Assembly: GCA_949319575.1 (NCBI GenBank) | Contig: CASGHD010000001.1 | Coordinates: 1-41,809, forward strand | Source: an uncultured Anaerolineales bacterium | Lineage (GTDB): Bacteria > Chloroflexota > Anaerolineae > Anaerolineales > Villigracilaceae | Reading direction: 5' to 3' | DNA length: 41,809 nucleotides | Part shown: positions 33,713 to 41,707 of the stretch, in pieces | Layout of the letters: each line of letters begins with the position of its first letter | How positions within the stretch are numbered: position 1 is the stretch's first letter | Translations under genes and position numbers: made by a program | Notes under the pieces: generated by a model | What the model saw: only the letters and a program-made list of their open reading frames with translations | Told to the model about the DNA's origin: nothing | Database searches by the model: none

Positions 33713-34510
33713 CTAAAATGTCACAAAAATTTCGTTGCCTGGTTTTACGCCGAGGGCGCGTTCCGCGCTCCCGTTCACCACAGCAACGGTTAAGTTGCCT
33801 GTGCTATTCATCAAAGCGATCGTCTCGCCCGCCGGTCTCTCGCCGAAGGTGTTGACCATACCGTTGATCTCGGTACCCAGCAAGTTGACTCGTATGCTTT
33901 CTTTCCGTTCCAGCGCGGTATCCAAATGTTCGGCGCTGATATTCGTCGAAATATTCCCAAAATGATCGATGTGAATCACCTCGCCGCGCCAGCCATACTC
34001 CATGCGGACAGGCTTCGGCAGGTCAATTCGCACCGGGTCGTTGAACGGCGTTCCCAAGTCGCTGATCGGCGTCCCATTCGCCAGATGCGCGGCGACCGGG
34101 GAGAAAATATCCCGCCCATGGAACACAAAACTGATGACCGGCAGCCAATATCTGATCCGATTCAATTCCACGAACTGGGTCGTCCAGCCGGAATGCTCGG
34201 CGCGATCCAACAAGCCGGAGATCGTGCCATTATCGGGTCCCACATAGAACCAATCGCCGATCCGCGCCGCCATTGGACGGCGTTTTGTGCCAACACCGGG
34301 ATCCACCATAACCACGTGCACCGATCCCTTGGGATAATATGGGATGGACCGCGCAAAGATATACGCGGCTTCCCGGATGTTTTGCGCCTGCACCACATGG
34401 CTTAGGTCGGAAATCTGCGCTGTCGGGCATATACCCCAGATCACGCCTTTCATCACTCCCACCGTGCCATCTTTGATCCCAAAGTCGGTCATCAGACTGA
34501 TAACTGTCAA
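33713..34510 (-). CDS. SAM hydroxide adenosyltransferase (DUF62)
   Basis: A 265-residue DUF62 enzyme that converts S-adenosylmethionine plus water to adenosine and methionine. Signatures are SLMTDFGIKDGTVGVMKGVI at the N-terminus, VVMVDPGVGTKRRP, YVGPDNGTISGLLD, HIDHFGNISTNI and the C-terminal domain TIALMNSTGNLTVAVVNGSAERALG. The start is set at TTG 34510, because AGGAGA lies 5 nt upstream and the family start follows; the ATG at 34537 precedes that site. It is first gene of the ECF unit (SAM hydrolase, ATPase, S, T), with 8 nt to the ATPase. Confidence 0.88.
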   Translation of the reverse strand: MTVISLMTDFGIKDGTVGVMKGVIWGICPTAQISDLSHVVQAQNIREAAYIFARSIPYYPKGSVHVVMVDPGVGTKRRPMAARIGDWFYVGPDNGTISGLLDRAEHSGWTTQFVELNRIRYWLPVISFVFHGRDIFSPVAAHLANGTPISDLGTPFNDPVRIDLPKPVRMEYGWRGEVIHIDHFGNISTNISAEHLDTALERKESIRVNLLGTEINGMVNTFGERPAGETIALMNSTGNLTVAVVNGSAERALGVKPGNEIFVTF

Positions 34511-34617
34511 CGTTCTCTCCTCGCAGGGTTTCGCCAATTATAAAACATTGCAGAGATTGAAACGCCTCGATTTTGCCCGGAACTGGGAGAAGCAAGGCAA
34601 GCGTGTAAATAGCATCT

Positions 34618-34676
34618 TTGCCACAGAGAACACTGAGACCATAGAGAGAAAATCTCAAAATTTCTATGCGCTCTGC
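34618..34676. repeat. Short palindromic repeat, CACAGAGA family, copy 2
   Basis: GCCACAGAGAACACTGAGAC followed by a 16-base core (ATAGAGAGAAAATCTC) matches the block at 1211-1272. It lies in the divergent gap before the ferritin gene. Confidence 0.6.
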
Positions 34677-34789
34677 CGTCTCGCAGCGCGAACGGTGCGG
34701 CTTTTACGCACGAGAACAGCCATTCCCCGCAAAATTGGCCCATCTCACGCCATGTTATACTTGTTTCATCGAAACACAAAGGAGAAACA

Positions 34790-35284
34790 ATGTTAATCAA
34801 CCCAGAATTGGCAAAAGCCATAAACGCGCAGATCGGCAATGAATTCGGCGCGAGCATGCAATACCTCAGCATCGCGGGTCATTTCCACACACAGAAATTA
34901 ACCCTGTTGGCAAAATTGTTTTTCGAGCAGGCAGAAGAAGAGAAAACGCACGCGATGAAGTTCGCGCATTATGTTCTCGACACACAAGGAGACCTGCAAA
35001 TTCCCGCCATCGCCGCGCCGAAGCCGAAATTCGCATCTGCCGAAGAGGCGGTGAAAGCCGCGCTCGCGTGGGAAATGGAAGTGACGGAGCAGATCAAAGC
35101 CCTGATGGACATGGCGGTCTCGCAGAACGATTATCTGGCGCAGAACTTCCTGCAATGGTTTATAGATGAACAACTGGAAGAGATCAATAAAATGGATCAA
35201 CTGTTGAGCGTGATCCAGCGGGCGGGCGAAAAGAACCTGCTCATGGTGGAAGCGTATTTAGTGCATATCGAGAAAGCAGGGTAA
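34790..35284 (+). CDS. ftnA: Non-haem ferritin
   Basis: A 164-residue ferritin subunit. Iron-site residues are visible: Glu 18 in IGNEFGASMQYL, the ExxH in AEEEKTHAMKF (Glu 51, His 54), and the later Glu in FIDEQLEEINKMDQLL. It is a four-helix bundle forming a 24-mer cage that oxidises and stores iron. AAAGGAG lies before ATG 34790, and a TATACT box lies further upstream (34756-34761). The next gene on the other strand is a thioredoxin-fold lipoprotein, separated by a bidirectional terminator. Confidence 0.92.
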   Translation: MLINPELAKAINAQIGNEFGASMQYLSIAGHFHTQKLTLLAKLFFEQAEEEKTHAMKFAHYVLDTQGDLQIPAIAAPKPKFASAEEAVKAALAWEMEVTEQIKALMDMAVSQNDYLAQNFLQWFIDEQLEEINKMDQLLSVIQRAGEKNLLMVEAYLVHIEKAG

Positions 35285-35287
35285 CAA

Positions 35288-35324
35288 AAAAGTGACAGTC
35301 ACCTTTAAGGTGACTGTCACTTTT
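35288..35324. terminator. Bidirectional terminator hairpin (GTGACAGTCA type)
   Basis: A 17-18-bp stem (AAAAGTGACAGTCACCTT and complement) lies between the convergent ferritin and lipoprotein genes. It shares its AAAAGTGAC...GTCAC core with the hairpin at 9698-9734. Confidence 0.85.
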
Positions 35325-35326
35325 AT

Positions 35327-35866
35327 TCACTGCACATACTGACCGAATACAGATTCAAAATCCGCTTCCGAGGTGAAGCCCACCCATTTCATCAACAGGA
35401 CACCGTTGGGGTCGAGGAAGTAGACTTCGGGTTGGTAATAAAAGCCCAATGTTTGTTGAAAGCCGAATGTGTTCGGGTCGTCGGCGTCGAGGTAGGTGAA
35501 TTTGATCCTGCCGAAATATTCCGCTTCAAGCCCATGAACCATGGGCGCCATGGCGCGGCAGGTGCTTCAGGTGAAGCGAAAAAATTCGACGAACTGATAT
35601 TGCCCTGAAGCCAAACTGACCGTAGACGGATCTGTCGCTTCGAGGTTCGGACCGCGCGAGGTGGCGACGGGAAGCGCGGCTTGAGTCGGCGGTTCGGTCG
35701 CGGCGGGAGGCTGGGTTGCGGGAAGTGGAGCGGATTCAACCGTCGGTGAAGGGAGCGCGCTGGGCAACTCTGTCGCAGGGGCGGACGCGGGTTGAGTCGC
35801 TTGGGGGGCGCACGAAGCAACAAGGAGGGCGAGCAGAAGTAAGGTCGGAGCGAAGCGGGTTTTCAT
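35327..35866 (-). CDS. Thioredoxin-fold lipoprotein, probable selenoprotein (UxxC)
   Basis: Read through one in-frame TGA (35567-35569) the gene encodes 179 residues. It has a lipoprotein signal (MKTRFAPTLLLLALLVASC, lipobox VASC), a Pro/Ala/Thr linker, and a thioredoxin domain (QYQFVEFFRFT, then Sec-S-T-C-RAMAPMVHGLEAEYFG). The domain continues with VKF-like IKFTYLDADDPN, the cis-Pro segment YYQPEVYFLDPNG and a normal end. The TGA is residue 100, exactly where the first Cys of CxxC belongs, and frame and homology continue on both sides. A hairpin 20 nt downstream may be the bacterial SECIS. The start is ATG 35866 with AAGGATAGG upstream. The alternative is a Cys-to-stop mutation; selenium genes are not in the window. 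Confidence 0.8.
35530..35546 (-). promoter_or_regulatory. Candidate bacterial SECIS hairpin
   Basis: On the minus strand GCCCATG and CATGGGC pair around a GTT loop (or 6 bp with a GGTTC loop). The stem begins 20 nt after the in-frame TGA, placing the loop about 28 nt downstream. Bacterial SECIS elements lie in this window and carry a G (often GU) in the apical loop. The short palindrome GCGCCATGGCGC lies between and could compete. Confidence 0.5.
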
Positions 35867-35938
35867 TATCCTATCCTTTCTTGAAATCAAGATACTTTGT
35901 ACCAAAAAATCCTTACGCAAAGGTTACGAATGCCATCT

Positions 35939-35967
35939 TTGACGAGTGTCACGTCCTACGCTATACT
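35939..35967 (+). promoter_or_regulatory. Promoter of the aldehyde dehydrogenase gene
   Basis: TTGACG (35939-35944) and TATACT (35962-35967) have a 17-nt spacer. The sequence from TATACT onward (TATACTACGCTTAGT) differs by a single base from the same part of the GbsR-type promoter at 8152-8166, though no full palindrome follows. Confidence 0.7.
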
Positions 35968-36039
35968 ACGCTTAGTTCCCAGTTGGAGAATTCGATAGTA
36001 GATAGTTCATCCAACATCAAAATAATTTATGGAGGAAGC

Positions 36040-37719
36040 ATGGCTGGTTTCAAACTCACTTACGGCACAATGTTCAATCCGCCTGAGGCGCTTCATGAGG
36101 GGTTCGATAAGGCGGTTGCAAAACTCAAACAAAATCTCGGCAAAGAATATGGAATGTTCATAGACGGCAAGGATGTTTTCTCGGACGAAAAGTTCGACGA
36201 CCACTCGCCCGTCAACACCGGCTGGATGCTGGCGCGAATGCAAAAGGGCAACGCGCTCCACGCGCGCATGGCGATCGAAGCGGCGCGCAAGGCATTCCCC
36301 GGATGGAGTCATACGCCGTGGCAAAAGCGCGTGGCGTTGGTGCGCAAAGCCGCTTCGTTGATCGAGAAGCGCATCTTCGAACTCGGCGCGGCGATGGCTC
36401 TCGAAGTCGGCAAGAACCGCATGGAGTCGCTCGGCGATGTGCAAGAGACCGCCGACCTGATGTATTGGCCCGCGCAAATGATGGAGGAGAATAACGGCTT
36501 CATCAAACCGATGGGCAAAGACCCGCTCACTGGATATGATTCGACGAACGTGTCTGTGCTTCGTCCGTATGGCGTGTGGCTCATTATTTCGCCGTTCAAC
36601 TTCCCCTTCGCATTGACCGGCGGACCGACCGGCGCGGCGCTCGTGGCTGGAAATACAGTTGTTATCAAACCCGCATCTGACACCGCATGGATCGTGCGTT
36701 TGTACGCGGAATGTCTGCGCGATGCGGGCTTCCCCCCCGGCGTGTTCAACTTTGTGACCGGTCCCGGCTCCACAGTTGGACAGGCTTTGGTAGACAGCCC
36801 CGAAGTTGACGGCGTAACATTCACCGGCTCGTTCGACGTGGGCATGAAAATGTACCGCGATTTTGCGAACCGCAATCACGTCCGCCCGATCGTGTTGGAA
36901 CTCGGCGGAAAAAATCCCGCCATTGTTTCGCGCAATGCGAATCTCGAAGACGCGGCGACCGGCATCTATCGCTCGGCATTCGGTTTGCAGGGACAGAAAT
37001 GCTCCGCCGCGTCACGCATCCTTGTGGAAGAACCGGTCTACGATGAACTGCTCGCCAAACTGAAATCGAAAGTGGACTCGCTGGTGATCGGCGACCCAAC
37101 CGAACGCGCCACATACATCGGACCGGTGGTCAACCAAAATTCATACAACGAGTTCAAGAATTTCACCGAGGAGATCAATCAGGCGGGCGGACGATTCCTC
37201 ACCGGCGGAAACGTGAAGTCCGGCGGCATGTACGATTACGGCTACTACTGCGAGCCGACCCTCGTCACCAACCTGCCCTTCGAGCATCGCTTGTGGAAAC
37301 ACGAGATGTTCCTGCCCATCGCCACCATCGGCAAGGTGAAGAATCTCGACGAAGCGATGACGATTGCCAACGATGTGAATTACGGCCTCACGGCTGGTTT
37401 CTATGGCTCACAAAAAGAAAGCGCGTGGTTCTTCGATAACATTCAAGCCGGCGTCACGTACGCGAATCGTCCGCAAGGCGCGACGACCGGCGCGTGGCCC
37501 GGCTTCCAACCCTTCGGCGGCTGGAAAGGCTCCGGCGCAAGCGGCAAGAACGGCGGCGGATACTATTACACACAGTTGTACATGCACGAACAGATTCAAA
37601 CATTGGTCAAGAATGCCCCAGTCAAAAAAGCAAAAGCAACTGCAAAGCGCCGCCCTGAGCGTGTCGAAGGGAAGAAAGTTGCGAAAAAGAAGATCGTCAA
37701 GAAAAAGTCGCGTAAGTAA
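36040..37719 (+). CDS. pruA: Delta-1-pyrroline-5-carboxylate dehydrogenase-like
   Basis: A 559-residue NAD-dependent aldehyde dehydrogenase. It shows the cofactor strand GVWLIISPFNFPFALTGGPTGAALVAGNTVVIKPAS, the general-base Glu in VLELGGKNPAIV, the catalytic Cys in GLQGQKCSAASR, and the P5CDH-like C-terminus RPQGATTGAWPGFQPFGGWKGSGASGKNGGGYYY. The most likely substrate is glutamate semialdehyde (proline catabolism). The last 35 residues form a Lys/Ala-rich tail in which RPERVEG is encoded by the repeat word CCCTGAGCGTGTCGAAGGG. GGAGGAA precedes ATG 36040; the longer frame from 35716 is antisense to the lipoprotein gene. Confidence 0.88.
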   Translation: MAGFKLTYGTMFNPPEALHEGFDKAVAKLKQNLGKEYGMFIDGKDVFSDEKFDDHSPVNTGWMLARMQKGNALHARMAIEAARKAFPGWSHTPWQKRVALVRKAASLIEKRIFELGAAMALEVGKNRMESLGDVQETADLMYWPAQMMEENNGFIKPMGKDPLTGYDSTNVSVLRPYGVWLIISPFNFPFALTGGPTGAALVAGNTVVIKPASDTAWIVRLYAECLRDAGFPPGVFNFVTGPGSTVGQALVDSPEVDGVTFTGSFDVGMKMYRDFANRNHVRPIVLELGGKNPAIVSRNANLEDAATGIYRSAFGLQGQKCSAASRILVEEPVYDELLAKLKSKVDSLVIGDPTERATYIGPVVNQNSYNEFKNFTEEINQAGGRFLTGGNVKSGGMYDYGYYCEPTLVTNLPFEHRLWKHEMFLPIATIGKVKNLDEAMTIANDVNYGLTAGFYGSQKESAWFFDNIQAGVTYANRPQGATTGAWPGFQPFGGWKGSGASGKNGGGYYYTQLYMHEQIQTLVKNAPVKKAKATAKRRPERVEGKKVAKKKIVKKKSRK

Positions 37720-37744
37720 AACCGACCTCACCTTGCTTTATTGA

Positions 37745-37810
37745 ACCGCTAAGCCCGCTAAGGGCGCTAAGTTTTAATTCTTTCTTTGCGTTCTTGGCGC
37801 TCTTAGCGGT
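37745..37810. repeat. Palindromic repeat, ACCGCTAAG family, copy 3
   Basis: ACCGCTAAGCCCGCTAAGGG at the left pairs imperfectly with TTCTTGGCGCTCTTAGCGGT at the right around an AT-rich centre, closely matching the copies at 4869 and 16460. Confidence 0.8.
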
Positions 37811-37863
37811 AAATTTTGAAGTCTATCCGCCCTCAAACCCTTACAGGGAGAGGGGAATTGTTT

Positions 37864-38622
37864 ATGCCTTGGAATCCCGATCAATATCACAAGTTTCAAT
37901 CCGAACGCGCGACGCCGTTTTATGACCTGCTCGCGCTCGTGGATGCGCGCCCTAATCTCAAAGCAGTGGATTTGGGATGCGGTACCGGCGAGTTGACGCG
38001 TCAACTGGCTGACCGGCTTCCCAACTCCGACGTGACCGGGTTGGACTCATCGCCTGAGATGTTGAAAAAATCCGCTTCCTTTGCGCGGGGCGGGCTGGTT
38101 TTCCAAGCGGGAGATTTATCCGCCCTCCCCGGCGACTGGGACTTGATCTTCAGCAACGCCGCCCTGCAATGGAGCGGGGATCATGCAAAGTTAATTTCAC
38201 AGTTGTTCGCGCGCCTCAACCCCGGCGGGCAGATCGCCATTCAAGTCCCGTCGAATCACAATCACATCTCGCATCAAATCTACCGCCAGACTGCCGCTGA
38301 GGAAAAATTCAAATCCATCCTGCGGGGATTTCAACGCATCGCGCCGGTGTTGACCATTGACCAGTACGCGCAACTCCTCTTCGATTGCGGCGCGGAAAAT
38401 ATCGTTGTGTTCGAAAAAATCTACGCTCACGTGTTGGAAGACTCAGACGCCGTCGTTGAATGGATCTCCGGCACAGCGCTCGTTCCCTACTTCGAACGTC
38501 TCGGCGAACACAAAGATGAATTCGTAGACTCTATCCGAGAGAAGATGCGCGCGGCAATGCCGGGCAGTCCGGTGTTTTATCCGTTTCGCCGCATTTTATT
38601 TTCCGCGAGGAAGCCGGCATAG
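37864..38622 (+). CDS. tam: Trans-aconitate 2-methyltransferase-like
   Basis: A 252-residue SAM-dependent methyltransferase. The N-terminal WNPDQYHKFQSERATPFYDLLALV is the Tam signature. SAM motif I is AVDLGCGTGELTRQLA, the acidic strand is TGLDSSPEML, and DLIFSNAALQWSGDH is motif IV. It methylates trans-aconitate, a by-product that inhibits aconitase; the substrate is assigned by family resemblance. AGGGAGAGGGG precedes ATG 37864. A small membrane protein gene begins 3 nt after its stop. Confidence 0.85.
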   Translation: MPWNPDQYHKFQSERATPFYDLLALVDARPNLKAVDLGCGTGELTRQLADRLPNSDVTGLDSSPEMLKKSASFARGGLVFQAGDLSALPGDWDLIFSNAALQWSGDHAKLISQLFARLNPGGQIAIQVPSNHNHISHQIYRQTAAEEKFKSILRGFQRIAPVLTIDQYAQLLFDCGAENIVVFEKIYAHVLEDSDAVVEWISGTALVPYFERLGEHKDEFVDSIREKMRAAMPGSPVFYPFRRILFSARKPA

Positions 38623-38624
38623 AC

Positions 38625-38879
38625 ATGGGCGAACCGGAGAATTACAACCGCAAGGAACTCATTCACCGTATCGGCACGTTTTTCCTCCTGATCGCGGTGG
38701 GCTTGCTGGTCTACTTCATTCTTTCCGATAGCGTCGGTGAGCCGCGCTTCGATCTGTTTTGCCTGGGCGTTCTTATTTCAGGCATCGGGTTCTTCTTCCG
38801 CTCGCAACTCAAACGCCCCTCCCCCTCCAGCGGACGATTCGGCTGGATGAAGCGATTCTTGAAAGGTAAAGAGGAATGA
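38625..38879 (+). CDS. Small two-helix membrane protein
   Basis: An 84-residue protein of unknown function. It has two hydrophobic segments (TFFLLIAVGLLVYFIL and LFCLGVLISGIGFFF) and a short basic tail (GWMKRFLKGKEE). It lies between tam and the CoA transferase, 3 nt after the former, and its stop overlaps the next start by 4 nt (ATGA). This tight spacing supports it as a real gene in one operon. Confidence 0.7.
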   Translation: MGEPENYNRKELIHRIGTFFLLIAVGLLVYFILSDSVGEPRFDLFCLGVLISGIGFFFRSQLKRPSPSSGRFGWMKRFLKGKEE

Positions 38880-39778
38880 CAAAAGTACTTTCGCTGTCTG
38901 ACGCGATCGCAAAATTCGTGAACGACGGAGATACGGTTTACGCCGCCGGGTTCACTCACCTGATCCCCTTCGCCGCCGGGCACGAGATCATCCGTCAGGG
39001 AAAAAAGAATCTTACCCTCGCCCGCGCCACGCCGGACCTGATCTACGACCAAATGGTCGCGGCGGGATGCGCGAAGAAAGTCATTTTCTCGTACATGGGA
39101 AACCCCGGCGTCGGGTCGCTTCGCATCGTGCGCGCGGCAATCGAACAGGGAAAACTCGAATGGGAGGAATATTCACACTTCGGGATGATCACGCGCCTGC
39201 AAGCGGGGGCGGCTGGTTTGCCTTTCCTGCCAATGAATCAAACGGGTGCGATCAGTCTTGAAAAAGCGAATCCCAATATCAAACGAATCGCTGATCCCTA
39301 CGGCGGCAAGGATGTGATCGTCGTCCCGGCGTTGAATCCCGATGTCGCCATCGTCCACGTTCAGCGCGCGGACGCGAACGGCAACGCGCATTTGTGGGGG
39401 ATTATCGGCGAGCAAAAAGAAGCCGCGTTCGCCGCGAAAAAAGTTATCGTCACCGCGGAGGAAATCGTGGACGAATCGGTCATCCGTTCCGACCCGAACC
39501 GCACGATGATCTCGGAGATCGTGGTCAGCGCGGTGTGTCACGTTCCGTTTGCTTGTCATCCCAGTTACGCGCAGGGATATTACGACCGCGACAATGAGTT
39601 TTATCTCGCGTGGGATAAGGTCAGCGAATCGGCTGAATACACCAAACAATATTTGGATGACTGGGTGTACGGCGTGAAAGATCGAAATGAATACTGGCAA
39701 AAACTCGGCGGGGATGTCCATAAACGACTGAAAGTCCCTGACTTGATGAGTGAGCCGATCAATTATGGGAAGTATTGA
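38876..39778 (+). CDS. CoA transferase family I, alpha-type subunit
   Basis: A 300-residue subunit of the glutaconate-CoA-transferase-like (GctA / IpdA) family. N-terminal VLSLSDAIAKFVNDGDTVYAAGFTHLIPFAAGHEIIRQG, the FSYMGNPGVGSLRIVR segment and VPALNPDVAIVHVQRADANGNAHLWG are family blocks. It forms a heteromer with the beta-type subunit encoded after a palindrome. The acyl substrate is not determined. It overlaps the small membrane protein by 4 nt. Confidence 0.88.
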   Translation: MTKVLSLSDAIAKFVNDGDTVYAAGFTHLIPFAAGHEIIRQGKKNLTLARATPDLIYDQMVAAGCAKKVIFSYMGNPGVGSLRIVRAAIEQGKLEWEEYSHFGMITRLQAGAAGLPFLPMNQTGAISLEKANPNIKRIADPYGGKDVIVVPALNPDVAIVHVQRADANGNAHLWGIIGEQKEAAFAAKKVIVTAEEIVDESVIRSDPNRTMISEIVVSAVCHVPFACHPSYAQGYYDRDNEFYLAWDKVSESAEYTKQYLDDWVYGVKDRNEYWQKLGGDVHKRLKVPDLMSEPINYGKY

Positions 39779-39783
39779 TTTAG

Positions 39784-39855
39784 GTACACAAGTAGACAAG
39801 TAGACACGTAAATACGTGTGTACTTGTCTACGTGTCTACGTGTGTACTTGTGTAC
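39784..39855. repeat. Tandem-word palindrome between CoA-transferase subunits
   Basis: GTACACAAGTAGACAAGTAG at the left is mirrored by CTACGTGTGTACTTGTGTAC at the right. It is built of repeated AAGTAGAC/CTACGTGT words and forms a long imperfect hairpin between two co-directional subunit genes. Confidence 0.7.
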
Positions 39856-39886
39856 GCGCTTTCGACAAGAGGAGTAGCGGATCACC

Positions 39887-40663
39887 ATGAGCGAAATAAA
39901 ATATTCATCATCCGAATTAATGATCATCAACGCCGCGCGGTTATTGCGCGATGGCGATGTGGTGTTTGTCGGTGTTGGTCAACCGAATCTTGCGTGCAAT
40001 CTTGCAAAGAGAACACACGCTCCAAACCTTGTGATGATCTATGAAGCGGGCGTGATCGGCGCGGAGCCTGCGCGCTTGCCGCTTTCGATTGGCGACCCAA
40101 CTCTTGTGAGCGGCGCGTTATCCGTTGTGAGCATGTACGACATTTTCACCAACTATCTCCAACGCGGCAACGTGGACGTGGGCTTCATGGGCGGCGCGCA
40201 AATTGACAAATTCGGCAACATCAACGCCACCGTTATCGGCGGATATGAAAATCCCAAAGTGCGTTTGCCCGGCTCAGGCGGCTCGCAAGAGATCGCGGCG
40301 TGGGCAAACCGTTGTTACATCATGACCCCGCATCAAAAGCGCCGCTTTCCCGAAAAAGTGGAATTCATGACCTCGGCTGGATTCATCGGCGGGCGCGGCG
40401 ACCGCGAGAAAGCGGGACTGCGCGGCGGCGGGATGCTCGCCGTCGTCACCGACATCGGCATCATGGAGCCGGATGAATCAGGCGAGATGATTCTCACGCA
40501 GTTGCACCCCGGCAAAACGTCGGATGAAGCGAGGGCGAACACCGGCTGGGATTTGAAAACCGCTTCGCGCGTCGGGACGACTGATCCAGTTTCCTCGACC
40601 GAACTCCGCATCTTACGCGACGACCTCGACCCAACGGGAATCTACCTCAAAGGGGCATCGTGA
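39887..40663 (+). CDS. CoA transferase family I, beta-type subunit
   Basis: A 258-residue subunit of the GctB / IpdB family. The catalytic Glu is probably Glu 53 in VMIYEAGVIGAEP, and the glycine motif GSGGSQEIAAWAN follows. VGFMGGAQIDKFGNINAT is the usual oxyanion-side block. Unlike IpdB-type hydrolases, the candidate Glu is present, so CoA transfer is the more likely reaction. GAGGAG lies 12 nt before ATG 39887, a longer spacing than usual. Confidence 0.88.
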   Translation: MSEIKYSSSELMIINAARLLRDGDVVFVGVGQPNLACNLAKRTHAPNLVMIYEAGVIGAEPARLPLSIGDPTLVSGALSVVSMYDIFTNYLQRGNVDVGFMGGAQIDKFGNINATVIGGYENPKVRLPGSGGSQEIAAWANRCYIMTPHQKRRFPEKVEFMTSAGFIGGRGDREKAGLRGGGMLAVVTDIGIMEPDESGEMILTQLHPGKTSDEARANTGWDLKTASRVGTTDPVSSTELRILRDDLDPTGIYLKGAS

Positions 40664-40821
40664 GACCAGCACTGTCACGAATAACGTAAGTTTTCACGCG
40701 GGTAGTACTATTGTCTCAATTTATCGGGGGAAGCATCACAAGGGTTAAGAAGCGTTTATGATTGTATGTTATAAGCGTCTATGCCGTCTGAACAAATCCC
40801 CATAAAAGTTCAAGGAGTAAA

Positions 40822-41634
40822 ATGAACAGCAAGCACGTTATCGGCGTTTTCACACTCATCGCATTGACATTGTCTTCATGCATCACGCCAGCCGCCACAC
40901 CGCAGGCTGAACCCACCGCAGGACCCGACCTGGCGCTCACCGTCACAGCACAGGCGAACCTTCTTCAAGCGCTGACCCAAACTGCCCTGGCGCCTACAAA
41001 CACACCGGAACCCACCTTCTCGCCCGCCCCCGCCTTCACAGCGACACCTTCCAAAGTGACGATCACCGTTAGCGCAGATACGAACTGCCGCTCCGGTCCC
41101 GGCTTGGATTACGATATCGTCGGCGCGTTGACCATCGGTCAGCAGGCGGAAGTAGTAGGGAAAAGTTCAGCCGCCAACTATTGGGTGATCGATAATCCCC
41201 TCGGCGCGGGCACGTGCTGGCTGTGGGGCGAACACGCCACCATCACCGGAGACGCGGCTGGCTTGCAAGAGATTGCCGCGCCGCCAACGGTCACGCCGCT
41301 CGCCGCGCTCGCTCCCGTTATTGACCGTGTGGCAGTGCGATATGATTCGTCTTCGGGTGGTCTAGTCGTGTATATGGATGTCTACTTTTACGATGGTGAA
41401 GGCGATGCAAATTTCCTCGATCTGCAACTGGTTAGCGCCTCAATACCGGTAACGGGGAAGATCAAAGATGTTTCATTTTCCCCCTCCGCCAACCAAAGAA
41501 AAGGCGCTGTCGTTACCGGGCAATGGGCTTGCGGCACGAAACAATATGATATGGCAGTCGGAGTTGTAATTACCGATCAAGCGGGGCACACGAGCAACAC
41601 GATTGGGGTCAATTTTTCGTGCAATAAGAATTAG
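40822..41634 (+). CDS. SH3b-domain lipoprotein
   Basis: A 270-residue exported lipoprotein. Signal peptide MNSKHVIGVFTLIALTLSSC has a lipobox (LSSC). A Thr/Pro-rich spacer follows (ALAPTNTPEPTFSPAPAFTATPS). Residues about 80-150 are a bacterial SH3 domain (VSADTNCRSGPGLDYDIVGALTIGQQAEVVGKSSAANYW...CWLWGEHATI). The C-terminal part is a beta-rich domain of unknown role (IDRVAVRYDSSSGGLVVYMDVYFYDGEG). SH3b domains bind cell-wall or glycan ligands. AAGGAG precedes ATG 40822. Confidence 0.85.
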   Translation: MNSKHVIGVFTLIALTLSSCITPAATPQAEPTAGPDLALTVTAQANLLQALTQTALAPTNTPEPTFSPAPAFTATPSKVTITVSADTNCRSGPGLDYDIVGALTIGQQAEVVGKSSAANYWVIDNPLGAGTCWLWGEHATITGDAAGLQEIAAPPTVTPLAALAPVIDRVAVRYDSSSGGLVVYMDVYFYDGEGDANFLDLQLVSASIPVTGKIKDVSFSPSANQRKGAVVTGQWACGTKQYDMAVGVVITDQAGHTSNTIGVNFSCNKN

Positions 41635-41644
41635 CGGCGAAAAA

Positions 41645-41677
41645 AGACCTCGGAGTTCTCCAAGAACTCCGAGGTCT
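41645..41677 (-). terminator. ahcY terminator
   Basis: A 15-bp stem (AGACCTCGGAGTTCT and complement) with a 3-nt loop is followed on the minus strand by TTTTTT, 31 nt beyond the ahcY stop. Confidence 0.85.
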
Positions 41678-41707
41678 CTCTGATCACTGATAACTGATCA
41701 CTCTGGC

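Noticed and set aside
35327-35551. Separate short thioredoxin gene starting at MAPMV
   Set aside because: It would lack the active site and first strand; the upstream frame is continuous apart from the TGA, so one gene is more likely.
35716-36039. N-terminal extension of the aldehyde dehydrogenase
   Set aside because: It is antisense to the lipoprotein gene and crosses the mapped promoter; GGAGGAA fixes the start at 36040.
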